Shown here in pieces: positions 44,542 through 53,815 of a stretch of 64,000 nt of DNA (within the stretch, counting starts at the first letter, position 1; each line of letters begins with the position of its first letter). Source of the stretch: JABDQW01 sp942492025. Its GTDB lineage: Bacteria > Pseudomonadota > Gammaproteobacteria > SZUA-229. A program made the translations under genes and the position numbers. The stretch lies in NCBI GenBank assembly GCA_942492025.1, contig CALODJ010000001.1:62001-126000 (forward strand), written 5' to 3'. The notes beneath the pieces are model-generated. The model made no database searches and was not told the DNA's origin. It worked only from the letters and a program-made list of their open reading frames with translations.

Positions 44542-46527
44542 ATGGTATCAGCTGATTTGCTCAGACAGTTGCCGTTCTTCTATGGATTACAAAATACGAT
44601 AATCGACCGCCTGGCAGATTCCGCCAGGATCATTGAGCTTGAAAATAACTCGATGATTGCCCATCAGCATGATCGAGCTATAGCACTTTATTTATTGCTT
44701 TCGGGGACCGTTCAGTTCCTGATACAAACCGAAGGACGTGGTAGTCTGCTGACAGGCGTCAACTCGGAACCCGGCCTTGTTATTGGCTGGTCGGTGTTTA
44801 CCCCGCCATTTCGCTACATGACCGATGCCCGCTGTGAAGGTCAATGCCGGCTGTTACGCATTCCCCATCATGTGATTGACGAACTGATGGATAACGATCA
44901 TGGCAGCGCCATGATACTGTTGCGGCGTGTAGCCGAGTCGCTCGCCCATCGCCTGGAATCAGAGCGCACCCGACTGTTGGCTATGCGTGATCCCGGGATG
45001 GCGACACCAGGACTGCTGCCGAATCCCATCAATGATGCGGACATCGTGTGGCATGCCGATCAGCTGGAATCTGTGAGCAATATGGTTGATTTTCTTGCGC
45101 ATTCATCACTGTTTGAAGGTTTTGATTTGACATTGCTGAACTGGATTGCCCACCAGGCCGTTGTTAAAGCCTACGCAGAAAACGATTGTTTGTTCATTCA
45201 GGACTCGATTGCGGATCACCTGTATCTACTGATCGATGGTCGTATCGGTTTTGCCTACCGCGATGCAGGCAGTAACCGTTGTGTTTTTTTAAGGGCAATG
45301 GAAGGGGCGGGTGACCCGATTGGCTGGTCTGCCCTGGTTGATCCAAGGCGCTATCGCATCACCGCGCAGGCACTTGAGCCTGCACATTTGGTGGCGATAC
45401 CCGGCGACACGTTGCTCAAACTATGTGAACAGAAACCGCAGGTCGGTGTGCGTATCATGCAAAGGATTCTGCAAATCATCCGGTCACGGCTACGATTTAC
45501 TCGCGTGCGGCTGGTCGCCATCCGCTACGACACCGAGGTCAGGGCCATGCGCGTCATACTCGACCAGGCCGCGGAAACCCTGCCGGTAACATCACCATTG
45601 CACAAGATACCTTATCTGCTGGAAAACCGTCTGACCCTGTCTGATGCATTTCATGCCCTTGAGCTGACGCGTGCACACGGGAATTCAACCGAACGGGATC
45701 TGGCCGAGCTATCACTTGAAATATTGCAGGATGTCCACCGGGAGTTGGAGTTTTACCAGGGACTACAGAAAACCTATGAAGCAGTGGTCAATGCCCCTGA
45801 AGACATTACGGCGCAGGAAATCAGGCGCCGCAGCATGGAGGCGTTTATCCAGGTATTCGAAAAATTATCCTGGCGTATCCAGGGAGAGGAAAATCTGCCG
45901 CAACAACCGGGTAACATTGTGATTATGAATCATCTCGAGAATCATATGGAAACCATGTTGCCCAACGAGTTCAGATTGACGCTGGACAGTCATTTCGTGT
46001 CCAGCATGATTCTTTACAAACACTACAAGAAAGCACCGGTTCGTGTGATACGTAAACCGGAGCTGGGCTGGTTTGGGTACCAGCAGTATTTTGACCGACT
46101 GGACTATCTGTATGTTTATCCAGGTGAGGTCGATGAAGAGGATCAGGACCAGGATTTGACCCGTGAAACACGTAATCGTGATTTCATCGATCGGGCTGCC
46201 GCACATCTTAAAGCAGGTAACAATCTCTTAATCGCGCCAGAAGGCCGTTGCTCATCTACAGAAGCATCTCCTGGACTGTTCAAGGCGGGTGCGTTTCGAC
46301 TGGCTGCCGCAGTCAAACCTGAGCCTCTGATCGTGCCGGTTGCAGTTGCTAATTTTGACAAACGTCTAACGCGTACCACAACCGCTGCAATAGTATTTCC
46401 GCCTTTCCGCTTATCCGAGCAGCTGACACAACCTGGAGACAAGGAGGCGATGTTCGATTTTATCAACCGATTACAGGACAAATTCAAAAACTACGTACAG
46501 CAAGCCATTGAGCTGGCAGATGGCTGA
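44542..46527 (+). CDS. Double cNMP-binding domain fused to glycerolipid acyltransferase
   Basis: 661 residues. Two cyclic-nucleotide-binding (CRP-like) beta-roll domains occupy residues 5-150 (LPFFYGLQNTIIDRLADSAR, ALYLLLSGTVQFLI) and about 180-340 (SSLFEGFDLTLLNWIAHQAV, DHLYLLIDGRIGFAYRD). A helical linker follows, then a PlsC-like acyltransferase from about 445 with NHLENHMET (His464) and APEGRCSSTEASPGLFKAGA (Glu567). The usual HX4D Asp is replaced (Met469, with Glu470 next). No membrane segment. This suggests acyl transfer gated by a small ligand such as cAMP; the fusion and the changed active site are unusual. Monocistronic. Confidence 0.83.
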   Translation: MVSADLLRQLPFFYGLQNTIIDRLADSARIIELENNSMIAHQHDRAIALYLLLSGTVQFLIQTEGRGSLLTGVNSEPGLVIGWSVFTPPFRYMTDARCEGQCRLLRIPHHVIDELMDNDHGSAMILLRRVAESLAHRLESERTRLLAMRDPGMATPGLLPNPINDADIVWHADQLESVSNMVDFLAHSSLFEGFDLTLLNWIAHQAVVKAYAENDCLFIQDSIADHLYLLIDGRIGFAYRDAGSNRCVFLRAMEGAGDPIGWSALVDPRRYRITAQALEPAHLVAIPGDTLLKLCEQKPQVGVRIMQRILQIIRSRLRFTRVRLVAIRYDTEVRAMRVILDQAAETLPVTSPLHKIPYLLENRLTLSDAFHALELTRAHGNSTERDLAELSLEILQDVHRELEFYQGLQKTYEAVVNAPEDITAQEIRRRSMEAFIQVFEKLSWRIQGEENLPQQPGNIVIMNHLENHMETMLPNEFRLTLDSHFVSSMILYKHYKKAPVRVIRKPELGWFGYQQYFDRLDYLYVYPGEVDEEDQDQDLTRETRNRDFIDRAAAHLKAGNNLLIAPEGRCSSTEASPGLFKAGAFRLAAAVKPEPLIVPVAVANFDKRLTRTTTAAIVFPPFRLSEQLTQPGDKEAMFDFINRLQDKFKNYVQQAIELADG

Positions 46528-46645
46528 TCGGCTCCCCCAACAAAACCTACACCAAAGAGGTTGAGCTGGAAAACATCAGCCTTCGCGCCCAAACATGGAG
46601 TAGTTTAGAATACGCCATTTCCCAGGTACAAAACGGAACAGCAAC

Positions 46646-47776
46646 ATGAGCAGACACATAGGTATTCTAACGGCTGGCGGCGACAGCCCCGGCCTCAACG
46701 CTGCGATTCGAGGTGTCGCGAAGGCCGCATTGAACGAGTACGACATGCAGGTAATTGGCTTTCGTGACGGCTTTCGCGGCCTGGTTGAGAACCGTATCGT
46801 GCGTCTGGAAAGCAGTTCCCTGTCTGGTATCCTCACGGTCGGAGGCACCATTCTTGGAACCAGCCGAGACAAACCGCACAAGATGAAAGTCGGCGGCAAG
46901 ACCCAGGATATGACCGATGTCATCGTCGAGAACTATCAGGCCAACCACCTGGATGCATTGGTCTGTCTTGGCGGTGGTGGCACACAGAAGAACGCGTTGC
47001 AGTTGAAGCAAAAGGGCCTCAACGTCATTACGCTGCCCAAGACGATCGACAACGATGTGTTCGGTACCGACGTTACCTTTGGTTTTGATACCGCGCTCGG
47101 TATTGCTACTGATGCGATCGACCGACTGCACAGCACCGCCCACAGCCATCATCGCATCATCGTGGTGGAGATCATGGGTCACCGAGCCGGCTGGCTAACG
47201 CTGGGTGCTGGCATTGCCGGCGGCGCTGATGTGATCCTGTTGCCCGAGATCCCGTATAGCATTGACAGCGTGGCCGACGCGATACTAAACCGAATGAAGA
47301 ACGGCAAGAGTTTCAGTATCGTTGCCATTGCGGAGGGCGCCATGTCGTTGGATGAGGCGGCGCAAATGCGCGCCGCAAATCAGAGCCTGCAGAAAGCCAT
47401 CGATCTCGAGGATAAGAAAACGCGCAAGCAGGCCAAGGAAACGATTCGCATGATGGAGGCCGGGCGCGGTGATCACACCCTCAAGCTGGCTCACCAGCTG
47501 GAGGAGCTCACCGGGTTGGAAAGCCGCCCGACCATTCTCGGCCATTTGCAGCGAGGTGGCACACCGTCGGCGGCCGACCGCCTGCTGGCAACCCGCCTGG
47601 GTACCGCCTGCGCCGACCTGATCCAGAGGGGGGATAGCGGTGTCATGGTGGCTGCCCGTGGCGAGGGCACCAAAGCCATGCTGCTGGAAGAGGTGGCGGG
47701 GCGCAAGAAGCTGGTTCCACTGGATCATCCCTGGATAGCGAGTGCGCGCCGGGTTGGAACGAACCTGGGGGATTGA
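46646..47776 (+). CDS. pfkA: 6-phosphofructokinase, GGxGT/PKTIDND clade
   Basis: 376 residues, phosphofructokinase fold. LTAGGDSPGLNAAIRG binds the phosphoryl donor; LPKTIDNDV contains the catalytic Asp; EIMGHRAGWLTLGAGIAGGAD and LGHLQRGGTPSAADR complete the site. Lys in PKTIDND is typical of PPi-dependent and clade-III enzymes, while GGGGTQKNA has Gly at the position (104 in E. coli numbering) that favours ATP. The preceding Asp103 of GGDG, a Mg ligand, is Gly. Donor choice (ATP or PPi) is therefore uncertain. Phosphorylates fructose 6-phosphate, or may act in reverse. Confidence 0.88.
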   Translation: MSRHIGILTAGGDSPGLNAAIRGVAKAALNEYDMQVIGFRDGFRGLVENRIVRLESSSLSGILTVGGTILGTSRDKPHKMKVGGKTQDMTDVIVENYQANHLDALVCLGGGGTQKNALQLKQKGLNVITLPKTIDNDVFGTDVTFGFDTALGIATDAIDRLHSTAHSHHRIIVVEIMGHRAGWLTLGAGIAGGADVILLPEIPYSIDSVADAILNRMKNGKSFSIVAIAEGAMSLDEAAQMRAANQSLQKAIDLEDKKTRKQAKETIRMMEAGRGDHTLKLAHQLEELTGLESRPTILGHLQRGGTPSAADRLLATRLGTACADLIQRGDSGVMVAARGEGTKAMLLEEVAGRKKLVPLDHPWIASARRVGTNLGD

Positions 47777-47876
47777 AGTCAGTTAATAGGTGTTCGCGAC
47801 CACAAACATCGACACCCGCCTATGCGCAGAAAAGTCGCTCAGGTCGCATGGGCCCGACGCCAGACTAAGTTGCCAT

Positions 47877-49193
47877 TTATTCACTACCCCTGGATCGCCT
47901 GACATATAGTGTGACCAGGTATGTGATAGTGGCTAAAAGTAACACCACCCCAAATGAGTACCATTGCACGGTCGCTGTTTGAAGCCCTGTAATAAGAATG
48001 ACTGTGACTGCAAGGATGAAAATTGCTGATGCGATCAGTTGATAGCGTGACGGATACGGCTGTCGGTTGTAACGGCGTAATCTGAACAGCGAGGCAGCTG
48101 TCAGTGCGGTAAACAGGAGCAGAAATGCGGAAGCAGCCAGCACCGCTTCTCTCAAGGTATGCGAGAACAATAACAGCAGTGATACCGTCGCTTGCAGCAG
48201 TGTCGCGTTTAAAGGGGGTTTACCGCGGCACGGTTTGAAAATCTTGGGCAGGTAGCCATCATCCGCCATTGCGGCATATACACGCGGGCCGATTACCATC
48301 ATGGCGCTGATAGCGGAAAGAAAAGCGATAATTACCAGGATAGAGACGATTAGTCCGCCATGCCGTCCGAAGATGTCGTTTGCGATCAGGTGTGCGAGCG
48401 TAATCCGAGTTTCCTCGTAGGTGAACACAGCTACAGCATCTGCAGGCGTCAGATTGGCCACAAAGACCCAGTTAATGACCAGGTAGAGAATGCCAACAAC
48501 GACGAGACCGATCATCATCGAACGTGGAACGTCTCGGCCCGGATTACGAAATTCACCGGCGGCGTAGATTGCTGCGTTCCATCCGCTGAATGCGAATGCG
48601 ATCCAGAACTGGTTTTCGATCACCTTGATCCAGGGGAAGCCCTCCGTCTTGTTTGGTGGCGACCAGGTCGGCATTGCATTATTGCCCATTGTCAGTGCCA
48701 GCAGTACAAATAACAGCAGGAAAGCTAATTTGAAGCTGACGAGCAGGTTTTGTCCCTTGTGAGACAGCTTCGTATCAAAGGCATGAAGGATCGTCATAGC
48801 AACAACCACGATGGCGCCTGCCATGCGCGGATCGGGGCCGGGAAGGAGCGTGTTCAGGAAACTGCCAATTGCGTGGGCATCTACCGCAATTGCCGCCGAG
48901 AATCCGAGGACGAGCGATCCCCACCCCGCGACGTAACCCAGGAACGGATGCACCAGGTCAGATAGAAACCGGTATTCGCCTCCGGATTCGCGGATTGCTG
49001 CAACGATGCCCGAGTAGGCTACTACACCGCAAATGGCGACCACGGTTCCCACTAACCATGCGACGAGTATCGGCTTAGCGGACATGTCCTGTGCCATGTA
49101 GCCCGTGCTGACAAGGACGCCCACACCGATCATATCGGCGACGACAAGACCGGCACCAGACAATATCGTGTGCTGCTTTAATCCATTGTTCAT
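47877..49193 (-). CDS. APC-superfamily amino acid permease
   Basis: 438 residues, 12 membrane helices. GAGLVVADMIGVGVLVSTGYMAQ in helix 1 carries the unwound G-x-G substrate motif of the APC fold; YSGIVAAIRESGGEYRFLS, FSGWNAAIYAAGEFRNPGRDVPRSM and ISAMMVIGPRVYAAMADDGYLPKIF are typical of APC amino acid transporters. Substrate unknown. Converges with pfkA across about 100 bases. No partner genes. Confidence 0.87.
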   Translation of the reverse strand: MNNGLKQHTILSGAGLVVADMIGVGVLVSTGYMAQDMSAKPILVAWLVGTVVAICGVVAYSGIVAAIRESGGEYRFLSDLVHPFLGYVAGWGSLVLGFSAAIAVDAHAIGSFLNTLLPGPDPRMAGAIVVVAMTILHAFDTKLSHKGQNLLVSFKLAFLLLFVLLALTMGNNAMPTWSPPNKTEGFPWIKVIENQFWIAFAFSGWNAAIYAAGEFRNPGRDVPRSMMIGLVVVGILYLVINWVFVANLTPADAVAVFTYEETRITLAHLIANDIFGRHGGLIVSILVIIAFLSAISAMMVIGPRVYAAMADDGYLPKIFKPCRGKPPLNATLLQATVSLLLLFSHTLREAVLAASAFLLLFTALTAASLFRLRRYNRQPYPSRYQLIASAIFILAVTVILITGLQTATVQWYSFGVVLLLATITYLVTLYVRRSRGSE

Positions 49194-49673
49194 GCTTCAG
49201 CAAGTCACTCCGGCTTCAGGTCAATAAGCAAACGTTTATTCTACCAGCGAGTGGCAAGACGTCAGCAAACAGATATTAGAGCTGACACTGACATCAGCGC
49301 ATGTAGGCGAGATGAGTATTGAGCAAATAGCTAAACATGGCATCGAGGGCCACGGCCACACATCAACCGGGCGCGCTATCGTGGGTGTACAATTACTTCT
49401 AATTGGTGCGACACATGCTTGTGCTTTGTTGAACTGCTACATCTTTCACAATAATTAACGTTTATCACTTACTCTAACAGACGATTTTACGGTAATGTAA
49501 ATAGACTTGTACATCAGGGATGTTCCGATTTCGGTGTTTAACCCGGCGCCCATTAAAACGGGGAGTTTCACAGAGGCAGAATATGATCAATGACGCTGTA
49601 TAGGAAAATCTTTATCATCCATTCAATGTAATTACTTTTATTATCCAGAGAAAATAATACCAGGAGACACAAT
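49194..49673. other. Gap, no gene seen
   Basis: 480 AT-rich bases between divergent genes. No credible frame, repeat family member or terminator was found. Presumably carries the promoters of the permease and of the small exported protein at 49674. Confidence 0.4.
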
Positions 49674-49922
49674 ATGAACAAGATAACGATACCCATGATA
49701 ATTTCCCTGTGCTTTATACCTGTAGCGCATGCTGTTGATTATCAGAAACTGTCCGAGTCTGTAGATAAAACAAAGGTTACAGAGTCCGTCGATCAGGAGA
49801 AGATGGGTGAGGCAGTTAGTACAGAAGGTGTTGATTATAAGAAGGCTTACGAGTCCGTTGACAAGGAGAAAGCAGCCGATTCAGTTGATGTTGACAAGGC
49901 CCGAGAAGCACTAGGCAACTGA
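49674..49922 (+). CDS. Small exported protein with degenerate SVD repeats
   Basis: 82 residues; AGGAGACACA before the ATG is a good ribosome site. Sec signal MNKITIPMIISLCFIPVAHA, mature about 62 residues. The mature part repeats a seven-to-nine residue unit around ESVDxxK: VDYQKLSESVDKTKVTESVD, GVDYKKAYESVDKEKAADSV, DVDKAREALGN. It is highly charged, with Lys and acidic residues spaced for amphipathic helix. No known family recognised. A hairpin follows at 49993. Confidence 0.65.
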   Translation: MNKITIPMIISLCFIPVAHAVDYQKLSESVDKTKVTESVDQEKMGEAVSTEGVDYKKAYESVDKEKAADSVDVDKAREALGN

Positions 49923-49992
49923 AGGTAAATAGGGGAGTGTGGCCGAGCATAGTCGCGCTCCCTTTGATTAGCTTGTTATCCCGTAACGAGAA

Positions 49993-50011
49993 AAGGTGCC
50001 GGAGGCACCTT
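49993..50011. terminator. Hairpin downstream of small exported protein
   Basis: AAGGTGCC, loop GGA, GGCACCTT: perfect 8-bp stem, without a long T-run. A half copy occurs at 33935. It may terminate transcription of the 49674 gene, or be another dispersed repeat unit. Confidence 0.5.
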
Positions 50012-50018
50012 CTAGATT

Positions 50019-50085
50019 AGAGCAACATGTTTGCTTATCATCACTAATTTGATAGGCTGGTGTCAATTTAGGTTATGGGTGTGTA
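50019..50085. repeat. MITE family 1, right-end fragment
   Basis: AGCAACATGTTTGCTTATCA, then TAATTTGATAGGCTGGTGTC and GGTTATGGGTGTG. The left half and the last bases of the right end are missing. The rest of the 351-base gap to 50273 shows nothing recognisable. Confidence 0.7.
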
Positions 50086-50273
50086 GTCTTTCGTTATTTT
50101 TCTGTTAGAAATGCTGCCTGGACATTCGCTAAGAGGTCTTTTATTCTCGGTGCCTAAATTCGCCATCCACAAGTCTTGATCCTCATGGGGGTATCCCGAA
50201 ATGACGGACGCATTCGGTTTTTTGTTTTACCGTGGCATAGAAAGATGGATGATTATTCTTGGCGCGAATAACA

Positions 50274-51710
50274 ATGATGGTTCGCGATGTCATCACAACA
50301 CCCATAATGGTTGTGTGTTTGCAGTTTCTTTGCAACACCGCACCCCAGGCGGCTGGTGTTGAAGATTCTGTCGTCAAAATCATTGCGGGTGAACGTTCGG
50401 GAACTGGCTTCGTATGGCAGGGCGAGCGCGATAAGTACATTGCCACTTCTTTGCATACCCTGGCTAGTGCCACCGAGATTTACTATAACAAGACCTTGTC
50501 CAGATACGAACTCGAGGTCTACAAGATTGACAAAGAATCGGACCTGGCATTGCTGCGGCCGAAGAGGGGTGCAATCAAACAACCGGCGTTAAAGTTGGGC
50601 AATATCGAGCCTGTCGATGGTAAGAAATACAGGATCTATGGTTTTCCGGCGGGAGTGCTGGATGTGCAGGGGGATAGCCTGGAATTTTCGAAAGCGAAAC
50701 ACAATATTCCGATGAAGGATTATTTGCCTAATGAAGTTGTTAAGCGAGTCACCGCAAGTGGTTTTCCTCAAGCCAGCCTGAAGCTCTTGCGCGTCAGTTC
50801 CGGGATCACTCCTGGTCACTCCGGTGCTCCGATTATCGATCCGAGTGACGATAATGCCGTCATCGACATTGGTGCTGGTGGACTGAGCAACGTCGGCTAC
50901 CAACGCGTTAACTGGGCGGTACCGGCCTTGACTTACCTCACCAGGCTGGAAACGCGAGGTTCTCAAGAGAACGTCGCACGCCTGTCTCTTTCGCAGGATA
51001 AAAGGAAATTTGGTATGCTGTCTGAGAAAGCCGCACCGCCATTGGCGACCAGTCAGAGCAAGTACTACAATATCGATCAAGTACCCCTGGAAGATCTTCT
51101 GGAAAGTCTGAACGAGCCAGAGGTAGACCCGGAAGAACAGACGATTAACGCCGAGGACCTTAGACACTTCAGGGAGCAAGCGAAGGAGAATGGTTACGAT
51201 CTGTCGGCGCTGATCGACGTTTACCAGAATACTCAGACCGGAGCCATGGTCTTTATTCCCGCGGCCATCCCGCGTAGCTCGATTTCAACGCAGGGCAACC
51301 TGTTGATCGCGGGTACCGGTAAAACACAGATGTATCTGCAAATAACTCAGGCGAAATCTTTCCATGAAGCACTACGGGCGAAGGACGACTATATCGCGTT
51401 TCTCGACACGAAACTGGGCGCCGAAGACTGGAAGCTTGACCACGAGTTGTCCGACGATAGTCCAAGTCATGATCCGGAAGAAGGGTATTGGGAACAGTCT
51501 ATCTTGAAATACAGCGGAGGCTCCGCCGATGATGCCCAGAGCGATATCGATGTCTACCTCGAGATTGTCTACGACGACGAAGCAGCCTACGGCGATTTAC
51601 TTGGTGTTGCGGTCGTGGGTCGCGACTATCCTGACTTCACCTGGCGTGACGAAGAGCTACTCTTCCACGTGAATGCCTGCGCCTGGGTGTCCGGATTCGT
51701 CCCCGACTAG
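50274..51710 (+). CDS. Exported trypsin-like serine protease with unknown C-terminal half
   Basis: About 478 residues from ATG 50274 (TTG 50259 also in frame). Signal MVVCLQFLCNTAPQAAG, then a trypsin-like fold: VVKIIAGERSGTGFVW, His in IATSLHTLA, Asp in DKESDLALLRP, Ser in SSGITPGHSGAPIID (GHSG replaces GNSG). QRVNWAVPALTYL closes the domain near residue 225. The C-terminal 230 residues are acidic (EVDPEEQTINAEDLRHFREQ, DYIAFLDTKLGAEDWKLDHE) with no recognised domain and no PDZ. A periplasmic or secreted protease is likely; the partner is unknown. Confidence 0.82.
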   Translation: MMVRDVITTPIMVVCLQFLCNTAPQAAGVEDSVVKIIAGERSGTGFVWQGERDKYIATSLHTLASATEIYYNKTLSRYELEVYKIDKESDLALLRPKRGAIKQPALKLGNIEPVDGKKYRIYGFPAGVLDVQGDSLEFSKAKHNIPMKDYLPNEVVKRVTASGFPQASLKLLRVSSGITPGHSGAPIIDPSDDNAVIDIGAGGLSNVGYQRVNWAVPALTYLTRLETRGSQENVARLSLSQDKRKFGMLSEKAAPPLATSQSKYYNIDQVPLEDLLESLNEPEVDPEEQTINAEDLRHFREQAKENGYDLSALIDVYQNTQTGAMVFIPAAIPRSSISTQGNLLIAGTGKTQMYLQITQAKSFHEALRAKDDYIAFLDTKLGAEDWKLDHELSDDSPSHDPEEGYWEQSILKYSGGSADDAQSDIDVYLEIVYDDEAAYGDLLGVAVVGRDYPDFTWRDEELLFHVNACAWVSGFVPD

Positions 51711-51868
51711 TTGAGCGCATAAACGGGCCTTACCTTTTACGTTCATAGGTCTGTGTGTGCTTCGATATCAATGCTCAGTACCCAGATGCATATTCCAGAT
51801 TTATAGCAGGTAAACTGTAAGGCCCCCTGACGTTGTTTTATTACGAACAAAATTATAACGTGTGCACT

Positions 51869-52003
51869 GAGGCAATGGCCTATGACTATTTAAGTGGACT
51901 CGTTGCCTTGGCTGAGGTTGGCAAATGCTTCGGTGTTAGTTGTGCAATGGCGAGCAGGGTGGTAAAAGCGATAGCGTGTAAAAGTTACGGCCAGACTCCG
52001 TAA
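51869..52003 (+). pseudogene. RAYT C-terminal remnant, degenerate
   Basis: Forty-five codons: EAMAYDYLSGLVALAEVGKC, FGVSCAMASRVVKAIACKSY then GQTP and stop. Same HTH tail as at 16631 and 23009, with more substitutions (ASR for VSR, Cys for Trp). No transposase domain precedes it. Confidence 0.55.
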
Positions 52004-52037
52004 CCCCCAGCAGCCAAGACCAAAGACGCCGTTGACT

Positions 52038-52196
52038 TCAGCAATAACGAACGTAGTGTCGGCCGCGACGCCTGGCCAGCGAACGTTTAAACGCCTGTTG
52101 TTCCTCAGCACTGTGTTCCCGGTGCTTGTGTGCTGTGGAATTTTCGCTGCCGAGTTGTTTACAGATGTCTTGCCAGTAGATTAGTTGAATGATCAT
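52038..52196 (-). CDS. Possible 52-residue basic protein
   Basis: ATG at 52194-52196 on the minus strand opens a 52-codon frame: MIIQLIYWQDICKQLGSENS, TAHKHREHSAEEQQAFKRSL, ARRRGRHYVRYC. Charged, with an Arg-rich C-terminus, more protein-like than the surrounding frames. No clear ribosome site and no homologue recognised. It may be a gene remnant rather than a live gene. Confidence 0.3.
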   Translation of the reverse strand: MIIQLIYWQDICKQLGSENSTAHKHREHSAEEQQAFKRSLARRRGRHYVRYC

Positions 52197-52562
52197 TGTC
52201 TCGATCCTGAGTTATTCCGGTTCATGAAGTTGTTCCTGGGCTTTGCCCAACATCAGTCTTACAGTGTCAAGGTTGAAGTACTGTGAAAAATGACCGGAAA
52301 GCGTGTGAGATTTTCACAACCTGGCCAGAGTGGGCGGATCTTCCGAATCGAAGAGACCTTAAAGAATGCGCAAACAAGCTTGTGCGGTGCTGATTCTATA
52401 GATACAAGCAATAGAATAATAGAGGCTAGGTTCATCCCGTTTATTGAGAATTCGATTGATGGCGCCATGAAGGCGCGTTATCGTCATTGACTCGACTTTG
52501 CTTTGTAGCAGAATACCGAATAATTGGTGTGAGCCATCATCACCAAGATAAGGAACACAAAA
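52197..52562. other. Gap, no gene seen
   Basis: 366 bases. A 66-codon plus-strand frame at 52290 lacks a ribosome site and any protein-like pattern and is not called. AAGATAAGGAACACAAAA just before 52563 serves the next gene. Confidence 0.4.
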
Positions 52563-53714
52563 ATGCCACAAGAAGAAACGATTAAACTTTCACTTTGGGA
52601 CAAAGAACCTTTGATGAGGTTGCTGGCAAAGAGACTTACGCCAGCAAGTCTGGGTATTTATTTTTTTGTGTGCGTATCGTTGCCTCTATGCATCTTGGCT
52701 TACGCATTTCATCGTGGATTTTTCGAGAATATAAGCTGGTCGATTACTGTTGTTTTTCTGTTCCCGTTCCTGGCTTGGCTCGGTTTCAAGTATTACGAAG
52801 AGATTCCGAAATTGTTCGACCATCTTTTTGAAGACATCGTACAGGACGCTCCCATTGAAAAGAAAATAGAATTCTACAAATGGCTGGACACACGATTTAG
52901 CAACTATGCGTCGACTATATTGGTACTAATTCTATCGCTATCAATAGCATATATATTCTTTCTTGAGCAACAATCAGTCTGTAATCCGGGTGAAGCAGAC
53001 TGGATGTTTGGCGGGGATTTATTTAAATTATCGTCTGAAGTTCACTGTGGATGTGGCTTCACGTGGATTGGGCTTTTCGCGGCAATACTTCAGGTCGTAA
53101 TCGGTTACTGGTGCATAAATCTCGCTTTGCGGGCCGCAGTTTGTTATTGGGGGCTGTACGAATTATTTAACCATAAGAAAAACTGGAACTTTCACATAAG
53201 AGTAAGTCCTTTGCATCCAGATAATTGCTGTGGCCTTGGGCGCATCGGTGATGTGGCTATGCTCTTTAATGTCATCATATTTATTATTGGCATATACGTT
53301 TCACTAACTGTGTTAGATAAAATGTTTGTGCAGGACAGCTCACCTTTTGCTGACATTACTATTCCTCTGTATCTGACTGGCTTCGTGCTATTGGCTCCAC
53401 TCCTGTTTTTTCTTCCGCTTGGCTCGGCTCGCCGTACAATGAAGCGAGCCAAGAACGATTTCCTGTGGCCGTTAAGTGAGAAATGTGAGAAATTAGCGAA
53501 ACTAAGCAGCGTTGATAATGATAAAGATTCGTCTGCAGCTGTCGGTGCTTTTTTTGAAATGGATAAATTAAGGACCCAGATAGAAAGAGAGATCCCAGTG
53601 TGGCCGTTTAATTTCAGGTCTTTTATTAATTTTTCCGGTGCGATCGTGGTCCCTCTGGTGCCGGTTTTAGTTACGCTTCTAACCGAATTCGGACGTCGGC
53701 TTTTCTTATCCTGA
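52563..53714 (+). CDS. Polytopic membrane protein of unknown function
   Basis: 383 residues with six predicted membrane helices (near 29-50, 57-75, 116-133, 166-190, 235-257, 268-288) and a C-terminal one. Between helices 4 and 5 is a soluble segment with SPLHPDNCCGLGRIGDVAML; a HPD-x2-GGLG stretch of this kind recurs in uncharacterised membrane proteins. Cys-rich in the middle (VHCGCGFTW, DNCCGLG). AT-richer than the core genes. It faces the convergent CHAP-like gene across about 100 bases. No function can be given. Confidence 0.7.
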   Translation: MPQEETIKLSLWDKEPLMRLLAKRLTPASLGIYFFVCVSLPLCILAYAFHRGFFENISWSITVVFLFPFLAWLGFKYYEEIPKLFDHLFEDIVQDAPIEKKIEFYKWLDTRFSNYASTILVLILSLSIAYIFFLEQQSVCNPGEADWMFGGDLFKLSSEVHCGCGFTWIGLFAAILQVVIGYWCINLALRAAVCYWGLYELFNHKKNWNFHIRVSPLHPDNCCGLGRIGDVAMLFNVIIFIIGIYVSLTVLDKMFVQDSSPFADITIPLYLTGFVLLAPLLFFLPLGSARRTMKRAKNDFLWPLSEKCEKLAKLSSVDNDKDSSAAVGAFFEMDKLRTQIEREIPVWPFNFRSFINFSGAIVVPLVPVLVTLLTEFGRRLFLS

Positions 53715-53815
53715 CCTGGTGCCTTGCAGCTGTGTGCAGCAGTGAGGATATAGTGCGCGGACAGTTTCCCGAAATAGTCACTACCCGAGTTCCAGGGCGG
53801 TGGCGGAGTGTCTGC

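Noticed and set aside
47801..47835. Possible further family-1 left end (ACATCGACACCCGCC)
   Set aside because: Only about 12 bases match and no right end is found; chance similarity cannot be excluded.
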